Shown: in pieces, positions 11,648 to 19,559 of the stretch
How the letters are laid out: each line of letters opens with the position of its first letter
Position numbering within the stretch: position 1 is the first letter of the stretch
Notes under the pieces: model-generated
The model's database searches: none
What the model was told of the DNA's origin: nothing
Seen by the model: only the letters and a program-made list of their open reading frames with translations
Program-made: the position numbers and the translations under genes
Assembly: GCA_026225395.1 (NCBI GenBank)
Contig: JAMFSR010000002.1
Location: 1-64,000 of the forward strand
Source of the DNA: Granulicella sapmiensis
Lineage (GTDB): Bacteria > Acidobacteriota > Terriglobia > Terriglobales > Acidobacteriaceae
Direction: 5' to 3'
DNA: 64,000 nucleotides

Positions 11648-12540
11648 CAGGGTCGTGTCTCCTTGAACGTTGCAAAGTAGGCTCGCAGTGCGGCGAGCGT
11701 GCCCGCATCGTACTGTGGGCTGGCGGCCATCTGCGTATGGGAATTGATCTTCTTCGGCGCGGTCACATACGCATCGAAGTATCCGGGTGCATTTATAGCC
11801 TTGCCTGCAAGGTCATCCCATTGCACCGGCGACTTCGTTCCGCCTTCACCTTCGCTTGCATGACAGCGGAAGCAGTTCTGCCGCGCGATCGCGTAGCCGT
11901 CATGCACCGCTGCGTCGTGGGCACGGCTGCGCGGCACGATCGGCGCATACACCTCAAGCTCATTGCGGAAGTCCAACCGCAACACACTCCACGGCACCTG
12001 CGGCTCATCCGCGTGCGCGAGCACATGGAACGCCGACGTGAAGCTCGGATGCGAGATCATGTAAGGCCCCATGGCAGAGCCATCAGAACCCTTGGGCCAT
12101 TGCGCCGGAGGCAGGCCGTTCACCTTCAGCACCAACACCGGATGATGCGCGCTAAAGTACTCCGCCGGATAGTGCGCGTTGTAGCTGTCGTCGCAGATGG
12201 CGATCACCATCGCCGCTCCGGACGCAGCACCAAGCATCGCGGGCAGCTTCTCCAGGGCAACGCCTGAGATCTTCACCGTGCCGACAAAGTTTGAATCGGT
12301 CGAAACCGTGTAGGCCTCCTGCGGCAGTGTCAGCAGATCGTTATAGCTAACAAACCGCGTCTCGCCCCTCTCTACACCCGCGAGGTCTCCACCTATTTCA
12401 AGGTCGTCCGGATGCAGGCGTGTCTTGTGCAGCAGCCAGTGCTGCGCCGCCTGCACCGTCGACACACGGCACAACGCAGCCACCACACACAGCGTCGCAA
12501 GCGCCTCCCACACCCAGCCTTTTCGCGTCATGCGATTCAT
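11647..12540 (-). CDS. Exported cytochrome c with sulfite-oxidase-like N-terminal domain
   Basis: A 297-residue exported protein: signal peptide (GWVWEALATLCVVAALCRVSTVQA), then a region of about 150 residues resembling the molybdopterin-binding sulfite-oxidase fold (RFVSYNDLLTLPQ; VKISGVALEKLP), then a C-terminal class I cytochrome c domain with one CFRCH haem site (residues 223-227). No cysteine stands where Moco enzymes ligate molybdenum, so the first domain may be structural or bind another ligand. It is coupled to the DUF2165 gene by overlapping stop and start. The electron donor and acceptor are unknown. Confidence 0.75.
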   Translation of the reverse strand: MNRMTRKGWVWEALATLCVVAALCRVSTVQAAQHWLLHKTRLHPDDLEIGGDLAGVERGETRFVSYNDLLTLPQEAYTVSTDSNFVGTVKISGVALEKLPAMLGAASGAAMVIAICDDSYNAHYPAEYFSAHHPVLVLKVNGLPPAQWPKGSDGSAMGPYMISHPSFTSAFHVLAHADEPQVPWSVLRLDFRNELEVYAPIVPRSRAHDAAVHDGYAIARQNCFRCHASEGEGGTKSPVQWDDLAGKAINAPGYFDAYVTAPKKINSHTQMAASPQYDAGTLAALRAYFATFKETRP

Positions 12541-12585
12541 AGTAGCTGATCGCCTGCAATCCAGAGTGCTAAAGTAGCAGCAATC

Positions 12586-13050
12586 GTGAACACCGCACCC
12601 GATCCCTATCTCGCACTGGAACAGCTTGGTCTCAAGCTACCGGCAGCGCCTGCGCCAGGCGGCAATTACACCTCGGCCAAAACCTCCGGCAACCTTGTCT
12701 TCCTCGCGGGCGTCATCTCGCAGACTGCCGATGGCATCATCACCGGAGTCGTCGGCGCGGACCGCAACATCGAAGAAGGCTACGATGCCGCGCGTAGCTG
12801 TGCACTGCTGCATCTCGCTGTGCTTGAGAATCACCTCGGCTCACTCACCAAAGTTCGCGGCGTGCTTACCGTCAACGGGTACGTGAACTCCATTGCCGGC
12901 TTTGCGGATTCACCGAGGGTCATCAACGGAGCGTCCGATCTTCTGCTCGCCGTCTTCGGCGAACCCGGCCGCCACGTGCGCGCTGCCATCGGCGTAAGCG
13001 GATTGCCACGCCACGCACTCGTCGAAGTCCAGATGACGGTGGAGATCTAA
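12586..13050 (+). CDS. RidA/YjgF family enamine/imine deaminase
   Basis: Member of the RidA superfamily, which hydrolyses reactive enamine/imine intermediates. The 154-residue product has GNYTSAKTSGNLVFLAGVIS at the front and the C-terminal VRAAIGVSGLPRHALVEVQM block, which contains the conserved substrate-binding Arg. It belongs to the longer subgroup often found in catabolic clusters rather than to archetypal RidA. It starts with GTG, and its TAA overlaps the ATG of the following amidase gene (TAATG), implying coupled translation and a shared pathway. Confidence 0.88.
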   Translation: MNTAPDPYLALEQLGLKLPAAPAPGGNYTSAKTSGNLVFLAGVISQTADGIITGVVGADRNIEEGYDAARSCALLHLAVLENHLGSLTKVRGVLTVNGYVNSIAGFADSPRVINGASDLLLAVFGEPGRHVRAAIGVSGLPRHALVEVQMTVEI

Positions 13051-13979
13051 TGCCCACGCACTCACTCACCGACGAGCCCACACACTCACGCTGGAACGCC
13101 GACCTCACCCCACGGCTCACCATCGCAAGCGGCGATACCGTCCACTTCGAGTGCCAGGACTCCAGCGGTGCGCAGGTACACCCGGCCATGACGGTCGACG
13201 AGTTTCAATCCATCGACCGCGGGCGCATCCACGCGCTCACCGGCCCCGTCGCCATCCACAGTTCTGCACCCGGCGACGTGCTCCAGATCGACGTGCTCGA
13301 AGTCGCGCACAAGGGCTGGGGGTGGTCGAGCATCATACCTGGTCTCGGTTTCCTGAAAGAACGCTTCGCTGAGCCGTTCCTCTTCCATTGGGAGCTCGAA
13401 TCCGACGTCACGCGTTCGCTCGCGCCAGCCACGCTTCCGCTACGACCCTTCTGCGGCATCATGGGCGTAGCGCCCGCTGAGCACGGTGAGTTCCGCACGC
13501 GCCCACCGGGCATCTTCGGCGGAAACATGGACGTCCGCGAGCTCGCCACCGGTGCCACGCTCTATCTTCCCGTGCAGCAACCCGGCGCGTTGTTCTCCTG
13601 CGGCGACGTGCATGCTGCACAAGGCGATGGCGAAGTCTGCATCAACGGCATCGAGTGCCCCGCCGACGTTACATTGCGCTTCCAACTGCATAAGCATCAA
13701 CTGCTCGACGGCCCACTCATCGAGTCCGCTCCATCCGACGAGCAAGGCCCGAGCTGGCTCGTCGTCGAGTCTTCCACCGATGCCATCACCGCAGCAAAGA
13801 ACGCAACCGACCGCATGATCGATCTGCTGATCGCGAAGTGGAGCTTCTCGCCCGAGCAAGCCTACCTGCTATGCAGCGTCGCGATGAAGTTGCAGCTCTC
13901 GCAGGTCGTCAACGAACCGATGTACACCGTCTCGGCCGCCATAGCAAAAGACATCCTGCCCGCGCGAAAGCTCTACTAG
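13050..13979 (+). CDS. Acetamidase/formamidase family protein
   Basis: Hydrolyses short amides such as formamide or acetamide to acid plus ammonia in characterised members. The 309-residue product shows family blocks SGDTVHFECQDSSGAQVHP, PFCGIMGVAP, FGGNMDVREL and FSCGDVHAAQGDGEVC. The length is normal. It is coupled to the RidA gene upstream and followed 67 bases later by an HpxZ-like gene. In this setting it may release ammonia from an amide produced by the neighbouring deaminase/amidohydrolase operon. Substrate is inferred, not shown. Confidence 0.9.
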   Translation: MPTHSLTDEPTHSRWNADLTPRLTIASGDTVHFECQDSSGAQVHPAMTVDEFQSIDRGRIHALTGPVAIHSSAPGDVLQIDVLEVAHKGWGWSSIIPGLGFLKERFAEPFLFHWELESDVTRSLAPATLPLRPFCGIMGVAPAEHGEFRTRPPGIFGGNMDVRELATGATLYLPVQQPGALFSCGDVHAAQGDGEVCINGIECPADVTLRFQLHKHQLLDGPLIESAPSDEQGPSWLVVESSTDAITAAKNATDRMIDLLIAKWSFSPEQAYLLCSVAMKLQLSQVVNEPMYTVSAAIAKDILPARKLY

Positions 13980-13987
13980 GAGAGTTT

Positions 13988-14025
13988 TCTCTATCCTCTA
14001 CGCTCTATCCTCTACACTCTGCTTC
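13988..14025. repeat. 38-bp exact repeat, copy 1
   Basis: Identical over 38 bp to 19522-19559. It is built from tandem CTCTATCCTCTAC-type units, and a shorter related unit (GCTCTACACTCTG) follows immediately, ending next to the start of the HpxZ-like gene. Confidence 0.9.
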
Positions 14026-14046
14026 AAACGCTCTACACTCTGTCTT

Positions 14047-14427
14047 ATGCAGATCAACGACCCCGCCATCGTCGCCGAACTTGCAGAGCTCTATCCGCTC
14101 TATGAAGAAGCGCTCGTCACCAACGACGTCGAAACCCTCACGCGCATGTTCTGGTCTTCGCCTTACGCTATCCGCCTAGGTGCAGGTGAGAACCTCTACG
14201 GCGTCGACGAGATCGAAGCCTTCCGCAAGAGCCGCCCAGCGGTCAACCTGGCACGCCAACCCATACGCCTCGAGATCGTCACCTTCGGCAAAGACTTCGG
14301 CAGCGTCACACTGGAGTTCGAGCGTTCTACGGCTACAGGCATCGTTCGCGGCCGCCAAAGCCAAGTGTGGGTGCGTCTGCCGGAAGGCTGGCGCATCGTC
14401 TCCGCGCATGTGTCGATCCTGCGCTAA
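14047..14427 (+). CDS. hpxZ: HpxZ/AtzH-like NTF2-fold protein (DUF3225)
   Basis: A 126-residue protein of the DUF3225 family (MFWSSPYAIRLGAGENLYG; ARQPIRLEIVTFG; VRGRQSQVWVRLPEGWRIVS). Relatives are HpxZ in oxalurate/purine breakdown and AtzH next to cyanuric-acid hydrolysis genes, both beside amidohydrolases. No catalytic residues are established for the simplest members. Its presence supports an N-heterocycle or ureide theme for the region. Confidence 0.82.
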   Translation: MQINDPAIVAELAELYPLYEEALVTNDVETLTRMFWSSPYAIRLGAGENLYGVDEIEAFRKSRPAVNLARQPIRLEIVTFGKDFGSVTLEFERSTATGIVRGRQSQVWVRLPEGWRIVSAHVSILR

Positions 14428-14467
14428 GCAATCCATACGTCAACAGGACTGTAAGCACTTTAGAAAT

Positions 14468-14503
14468 TTGTCATCCTGAGTGCAACGAAGGACCTGCTGT
14501 TTG
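14468..14503. repeat. Interspersed 'GTCATCCTGA...CTGCTGTTTGC' repeat, copy 1
   Basis: Starts TTGTCATCCTGAG and ends CTGCTGTTTGC. A second, longer copy lies at 58062-58111 between ilvA and ddl. Sequences of this kind are frequent intergenic repeats in Acidobacteriaceae as far as I know. It directly precedes the hairpin repeat at 14524-14563. Confidence 0.75.
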
Positions 14504-14523
14504 CGTGCGCCACCACAAACGCC

Positions 14524-14563
14524 CGGGTGGCCCATTCATGCGCGCCCTTTGCGCATGAGTGGG
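14524..14563. repeat. Hairpin repeat with CGGGTGG flank, copy 1
   Basis: CGGGTGG followed by a 13-bp stem (14531-14543 with 14551-14563) around a GCCCTTT loop. The fifth pair from the base is T-G wobble. A second copy at 24321-24358 keeps the flank, outer stem, loop and the same wobble, but has different paired bases inside. The remaining part of 14428-14614 holds no gene I can support. Confidence 0.8.
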
Positions 14564-14614
14564 GGACACCAAATTTCACCCAGCAGGCCTTCGCCTTCTC
14601 ACGATTCACTGTTC

Positions 14615-15433
14615 CTATGCACTCACCCTCACCTCGAGCTCCTCCCACTCCGCATCACTCAACTTCTCGGCGAGCTCTTCCCCCGACCCAAACGCCAACC
14701 CTCGCACAAACCGCGCCCTCAACTGAAACACCATCTCATCCCGCTCAAACGGATACGGCGACAACCGAAAGCTCCGCACCCCCACCCGCTCCACCACCAC
14801 CTCACTCGCACCATCACGAGTCTTCTGCGGCCACAACAAAGAAGCCTTCCCCGCATAATCCACGCAGCTCAACAACGACAAGTTGTCACACCCCTGCAGC
14901 AACCGGAAGTTCTCCGCCAGCGACGCCTCACGCAGCCACTCCTCACCCACCGTACCCGTCTCCAACAACTCCGTGTGCAACGCAGCCTGCAACGCTAGCT
15001 GCTCCGCCAGAAACGCATCCAGCAGCGGCAACTCCTCCACCTTGATCGTGCTTCGGTCCGCCCGCGCGGTCAGCAGGTTATACGTATGCCTCGAGATCAG
15101 GATCGCTGCATACAAATCCTCCTTCGCCTCCAACTGCACCGCGCTGCGCCGCACCGCCAGGTAAGCCGGCAGATCGATCTCCTCAAACGCCGAGTACGTC
15201 CCCACCAGCTCCGCCGAAAACGCCGCAGGCTTGCCCGAGCGCATCACCACCGGCTTTGCATCACGCGCCGCCCATCCGTTGTCATGCGCAAAGATCCCGC
15301 GCAGCACGTGCTCCCGTGGCTCCGGCCGCGTAAACAAATCGTTACCCCACGCAGCCGCAAATTCACCAGCCAGCCGCGCATGGTCCGGATGCGTCACCAG
15401 CCACCATCCATCCTCTGTTGCCAAGCGAAGCAT
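14615..15433 (-). CDS. DUF3891 family protein
   Basis: A 272-residue cytoplasmic protein with the DUF3891 N-terminal blocks WWLVTHPDHARLAGEFAAAW, RGIFAHDNGW and ILISRHTYNLL. The histidines and aspartates in these blocks suggest a metal-dependent hydrolase of HD type, but no function is established. It is the last gene of the minus-strand operon, 11 bases after the ABC permease, with an AGAGGA ribosome-binding site. In this setting it may act on the imported compound or a breakdown product. Confidence 0.8.
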   Translation of the reverse strand: MLRLATEDGWWLVTHPDHARLAGEFAAAWGNDLFTRPEPREHVLRGIFAHDNGWAARDAKPVVMRSGKPAAFSAELVGTYSAFEEIDLPAYLAVRRSAVQLEAKEDLYAAILISRHTYNLLTARADRSTIKVEELPLLDAFLAEQLALQAALHTELLETGTVGEEWLREASLAENFRLLQGCDNLSLLSCVDYAGKASLLWPQKTRDGASEVVVERVGVRSFRLSPYPFERDEMVFQLRARFVRGLAFGSGEELAEKLSDAEWEELEVRVSA

Positions 15434-15444
15434 TGAATCCTCTC

Positions 15445-16236
15445 CTACTCCAGCTGAGACTGTGTCGCCGACTCATGCCAATTGTGCAGCAAGAGCCACT
15501 CAAAAAACATCGCCAGAAAGAAGAACCCGAACCCGAGTGCGGTAGCCGCCACCACCAGCGAAAACAGATACGCCGTCTGCGTCTGGCTCTGCGCATAAAG
15601 AATCGAATACCCCAGCCCGCCATGCCCCACGCTCGTCGAGCCCGCAAACAACTCGCCGACGATAGCTCCTATCGCCGCTACGCCGCTCGCCACGCGGATG
15701 CCCACAAACAGGTATGGCAGCGAGTGCGGAAAGCGCAGCTTGCGCAGCACCTGGAACTGCGAAGCGTTGTGCATCATGAAAAGCTGTACCAGATTTTCGT
15801 CGACGCTGATCAACCCCTGCGTCGTATTCGCGATGATCGAAGGCAGGCAAAAAATGAACACGATCAACATCACCGCGCTAAATCCAGCGCCCACCCAGAT
15901 GATGATCAGCGGCGTCACCGCCATGATGGGGACGGTCTGCAGCAGCACGGTATACGGAAACAACAGCCGCCGCACCCATGTGGAACGCGCAAACACCAGC
16001 GCCACCAGTACGCCCACAACAATCGCTGCCAGCAAGCCCACCGCGGCTTCTTCCGCTGTGATGAGAAACGCCGCAAACAGGTCGGGCAAACGTTCCGCCG
16101 TTGTCGTGGCGACGGTCAGCGGATTGGGCAACATATAAGGCTGTACGTGGAAGACAAGAATGACCGCCTCCCACAACATCAGCAGCGCGCTGAAGACCAG
16201 CACCGAGTTCACCAGCAACAGCGACCGCTTCTTCAT
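15445..16236 (-). CDS. ABC transporter permease (SsuC/TauC/ThiX type)
   Basis: Inner-membrane permease of 263 residues with six predicted helices. The BPD-transporter EAA loop is visible around the conserved RVASGVAAIGAIVGEL block after the LFMMHNASQFQVLRKLRFPH cytoplasmic segment. The family imports sulfonates, taurine, nitrate or thiamin pyrimidines, so sequence alone does not fix the substrate. Its ATG overlaps the stop of the ATPase gene by four bases (ATGA). Confidence 0.93.
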   Translation of the reverse strand: MKKRSLLLVNSVLVFSALLMLWEAVILVFHVQPYMLPNPLTVATTTAERLPDLFAAFLITAEEAAVGLLAAIVVGVLVALVFARSTWVRRLLFPYTVLLQTVPIMAVTPLIIIWVGAGFSAVMLIVFIFCLPSIIANTTQGLISVDENLVQLFMMHNASQFQVLRKLRFPHSLPYLFVGIRVASGVAAIGAIVGELFAGSTSVGHGGLGYSILYAQSQTQTAYLFSLVVAATALGFGFFFLAMFFEWLLLHNWHESATQSQLE

Positions 16237-16997
16237 ACGCGATGCGCCTCCCGCAACAACCGCGATGTGCGATTCACCAACTCGTCATACGCATCCGAAT
16301 CGCGCGTCTCCTGCGTGCGAGGATACGGCAGATCAACATCCACCATGTGCGCTATGCAGCCGGGATGCGGAGCCAGCACGATCACCTTCGACGCAAGAAA
16401 GACAGCCTCCGCCACTGAGTGCGTCACAAACAACACGGTCCAGTTCTGCTCCTCGCGCAATCGCAACAACTCTTCGTTCATGCGGTCGCGCGTCATCTCA
16501 TCGAGCGCCGCAAACGGCTCATCCATCAGCAACAGGCGGGGCAGCGTCGCCAGCGCACGGGCAATCGACGTCCGCATCTTCATGCCACCGGACAACTGCC
16601 GCGGATAATGCTTCGCCACATGCGACAACCCGACCAACTCCAGCAGCTGCGCCGTCCGCGCCGCATTCTCCTCGCGCGGCTTGCCCTCAAGCTCCAGCGC
16701 CAGCGCAACATTTTTCTCCACCGTGCGCCATTGCAACAGCGTCGCATCCTGAAACACAAACGACATCAGCTTGCGCGCCGCGTCAGGCTTCGCTCCATCG
16801 ATCGCAATCTCGCCCTTGCTGCATGGGATCAATCCAGCAACCAGCTTCAACAACGTTGACTTGCCACAACCCGAAGGCCCGATGATCGAGACAAACTCAC
16901 CACGCTCAATCGCGAGATCGATTCCCTCAAGCACGGGCTTTGTGCTTCCGAGAAACTTCTTACCGACGCTCTGTAGCAGAACTTCCGGCACACTCAT
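16233..16997 (-). CDS. ABC transporter ATP-binding protein (SsuB/TauB/ThiZ type)
   Basis: Cytoplasmic ATPase of 254 residues that energises the adjacent permease. Walker A is GPSGCGKST, the signature is LSGGMKMR, and Walker B is LLLMDEPFAALDE, followed by the H-loop VTHSVAEAVFL. GAGGGG precedes the ATG. It overlaps the preceding hydrolase gene and the following permease gene by four bases each, indicating one transcript with coupled translation. Confidence 0.95.
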   Translation of the reverse strand: MSVPEVLLQSVGKKFLGSTKPVLEGIDLAIERGEFVSIIGPSGCGKSTLLKLVAGLIPCSKGEIAIDGAKPDAARKLMSFVFQDATLLQWRTVEKNVALALELEGKPREENAARTAQLLELVGLSHVAKHYPRQLSGGMKMRTSIARALATLPRLLLMDEPFAALDEMTRDRMNEELLRLREEQNWTVLFVTHSVAEAVFLASKVIVLAPHPGCIAHMVDVDLPYPRTQETRDSDAYDELVNRTSRLLREAHRV

Positions 16998-18700
16998 GCG
17001 TTCCCCTCGATCACCGGCAGTCGCAGTACCGAAGGCCGCTCCACATCATGAAACAACATGTGCGTCGAGCGCCCCCAGTTCCACTGCGACATCTCACTCG
17101 GCTTTACATTGCTTGAGGGATTGCGATCATAGAGCGGGAACGCGCATCCTGCGACTTCCAACCGCACGCGCTCCCCCGCAACAAACATCGTCGACGTTGG
17201 CTCCAGCGCGAACTCCCAGCGTTGCACTTCATCCGCCTTGTACCCGTCGCCAAACAAGAAGGATGACCGCGCAATCCCTATGCAGCAAAACTCTGCGCGT
17301 CCCGCCGTCGTTACACGCACCAGCTTGGCTGTAAAGTCCGTATTGCTCGCAGAAGTCGCCGCATAAAATACGACCCGCGGTGCGCCGAATACATGCAGCG
17401 GCTCCGTGAGCGGCTCGCCGGTATAAACCAGAAGATTATTGCCAAGCTCTAGTGCAGCCTGATCGAACACTCCACTCAACGACATCGTCCCTCCCGGCGC
17501 AGCGACCGGAACCTCGGGGTCATATACAAACACATCCGGCGGCTCGCTACCTGCTTCCACATCCAACAACAACCCATCACCCTTGCGCGACTCCGCCCGC
17601 CCCGCGCTATGCAGATGCAACACAACCTCCGCATCGCCGCTGGTCGTCTCCGCGCCAAACCAACGGTTCGCACCCATCGCAAAGTGGCCCACACGAGGCT
17701 CATTCGCAAACGTGCCTGCATCTTTCAACCAGTGGTCGAACCAACGCAGCAACAGCTCATCGGTATCCAGCAAGGCCGCTGCACCCAGCGAGGCCTCACC
17801 CACACGATCACCCCACGGAATATGCACCCACGGCCCAGCCAGCAGATACTGCCCATCGCGCGCCCGCTGCGTCTTCGCTCCGGCACGCAGCAACTCAAAC
17901 CCACGCACGCTGCCCTCAAGATACGTGTCATACCAACCAGACACATGCAGCGCCGGCACATCGATCAAATGCGAACGCGTATTCACATCGAGTGCGTCCC
18001 AATATTCGCCCGGTGCGTCATGCGCAAACCAATCACGCACATACGAAGGCAACTCAGGGTCCGTGATCGCCGGATGCTCCGCATACGGCAGATGCCCCGC
18101 CTGCGCACGAACATTCGCCCACGCCGCCTCCAGCTTCGCACTTGCTTCATGCAGTTCGAGCCGACGTGCATCTTCCTTCAACATCTGCAGGCCCCAGCCC
18201 AGCGACGACGCCAACCGCAATGCTCCGTTGTGATAAAACCACCCACGATACAGATCACAAGCCGTCATCGCCGGCGCAATGCACTCCAACCCCTCAGGCT
18301 GCTCGGCAGCAGCAAGCAACTGCGTCGCCCCCTGGTACGAGAACCCATACATCCCGATGCGTCCATTGCACTCCGCCCTTGCGCGCAGCCAGGCAATCGT
18401 CTCCGCTCCATCGCGGCCCTCATGCCGAAACGGATAGAACACCCCTTCCGACCCACCGCGCCCGCGCACATCCTGAATGACGACGTTATATCCCTGCCGC
18501 GCAAACCACGCCGGATGCGCATACACCACGGTCGAAGCAATATCGCGCCCATAAGGCTGCCGCATCAACAGCGTCGGATGCGGGCCTGCTGCAGCCGGAT
18601 AGTAATGATCCGACACAAGCGTCACACCATCGGACAGGCGAAACGGCACGCCGCGTTCCAGCGTTATTCCACCGCCGCAATCCACCCGCGCATCCACCAC
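16994..18700 (-). CDS. CocE/NonD family alpha/beta hydrolase (peptidase S15-like)
   Basis: Serine hydrolase of about 568 residues. The nucleophile elbow is GMYGFSYQGATQ (GxSxxG), preceded by YNVVIQDVRGRGGSEGVFYP, the S15-family oxyanion region. A C-terminal jelly-roll X-Pro/CocE domain follows (MSQWNWGRSTHMLFH near the end). The family cleaves esters such as cocaine, cephalosporin esters, or dipeptides. The start is placed at a GTG (18700) because AAGGAG lies six bases upstream; an in-frame GTG at 18715 touches the previous stop. No signal peptide is seen, so it is probably cytoplasmic. Substrate unknown. Confidence 0.88.
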   Translation of the reverse strand: MVDARVDCGGGITLERGVPFRLSDGVTLVSDHYYPAAAGPHPTLLMRQPYGRDIASTVVYAHPAWFARQGYNVVIQDVRGRGGSEGVFYPFRHEGRDGAETIAWLRARAECNGRIGMYGFSYQGATQLLAAAEQPEGLECIAPAMTACDLYRGWFYHNGALRLASSLGWGLQMLKEDARRLELHEASAKLEAAWANVRAQAGHLPYAEHPAITDPELPSYVRDWFAHDAPGEYWDALDVNTRSHLIDVPALHVSGWYDTYLEGSVRGFELLRAGAKTQRARDGQYLLAGPWVHIPWGDRVGEASLGAAALLDTDELLLRWFDHWLKDAGTFANEPRVGHFAMGANRWFGAETTSGDAEVVLHLHSAGRAESRKGDGLLLDVEAGSEPPDVFVYDPEVPVAAPGGTMSLSGVFDQAALELGNNLLVYTGEPLTEPLHVFGAPRVVFYAATSASNTDFTAKLVRVTTAGRAEFCCIGIARSSFLFGDGYKADEVQRWEFALEPTSTMFVAGERVRLEVAGCAFPLYDRNPSSNVKPSEMSQWNWGRSTHMLFHDVERPSVLRLPVIEGNA

Positions 18701-18715
18701 GCATCGCTCCTTCAC

Positions 18716-19510
18716 TTACGGCTTGTAATGGTTCTCATACCGGAACATCGCCTCCAGCCCCGCAGCCACCTGCTTCGCGGCCGCATCCAACCAAAGCTCA
18801 CCGTTCTCCGCCGTCGCGGGCCGCGGATCGCCCAACACGCCGCTCTCCGCAATGTCCCGCGTCAACCACGCAAAGTTCGCCGCTCCATTCTCCGGCTGCA
18901 ACACTGCTTTGTCTTCGATCTTCGCAATGTAGTTCGACGTATAAGCACTCGTATCGACAAGCTCCGGCGTAGCCGCCAGCAGGAACGCCGTCTCCACCTC
19001 ACCCGCATGGAAGCCATACTTCCGCTCCTGCGCATTCAAGCCTTCAAACGTCGCGCCGGCGGAGCCAAAGATCGTAAACGTCCTCAAACCAAACTCCGCT
19101 CGCAGATCGCGCGCCATCACATCCACCAGCGACGAGTTCCCGCCATGCGTGTTGTACAGCGCCATCTTCTTGAACCCCGCCGCCGCTACGCTCGCGCCAA
19201 TATCCCGCACCACGGCCATAAACGTCGTAGCCGAAACCGAAAGCGTCCCCGGAAATCCGATATGCTCATTGCTCTTGCCATAGCAAACCGGTGGCAGCGC
19301 ATACACCGGCATATCCACCGGCAGCAAATCCAGCGCCCGCCCCAGCACCACGTTATTGATCAGCGTATCGGTAGCCAGCGGAAGATGCGGCCCATGCTGC
19401 TCCACAGCCGCCGTAGGAAGCACCAACAGCGTGCTCTCCTTCGGCAACGCCTCCACCTGCTTCCAATTCAGATAAGCAAACTCCCGCTTCTCACTCACCC
19501 AGGTCTTCAA
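18716..19510 (-). CDS. Creatininase family amidohydrolase
   Basis: Metal-dependent cyclic-amide hydrolase of 264 residues. The metal-binding pattern is intact: AAVEQHGPHLPLATDT, NTHGGNSSL and FHAGEVETA. The family includes creatinine amidohydrolase, formamidopyrimidine deformylases and mycofactocin peptidase MftE. The start is uncertain: TTG at 19510 with GAGAGGG upstream, or an in-frame GTG about four codons later. It sits between the FAD oxidase and CocE-type genes, so it probably opens a ring or removes a formyl/amide group in the same pathway. Confidence 0.88.
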   Translation of the reverse strand: MKTWVSEKREFAYLNWKQVEALPKESTLLVLPTAAVEQHGPHLPLATDTLINNVVLGRALDLLPVDMPVYALPPVCYGKSNEHIGFPGTLSVSATTFMAVVRDIGASVAAAGFKKMALYNTHGGNSSLVDVMARDLRAEFGLRTFTIFGSAGATFEGLNAQERKYGFHAGEVETAFLLAATPELVDTSAYTSNYIAKIEDKAVLQPENGAANFAWLTRDIAESGVLGDPRPATAENGELWLDAAAKQVAAGLEAMFRYENHYKP

Positions 19511-19521
19511 CCGACACGCCC

Positions 19522-19559
19522 TCTCTATCCTCTACGCTCTATCCTCTACACTCTGCTTC
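19522..19559. repeat. 38-bp exact repeat, copy 2
   Basis: Identical to 13988-14025. Here it overlaps the 3' end of the FAD-oxidase gene and supplies its last nine codons and stop (KQSVEDRA at the C-terminus). It also lies 11 bases before the creatininase start. Confidence 0.9.
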
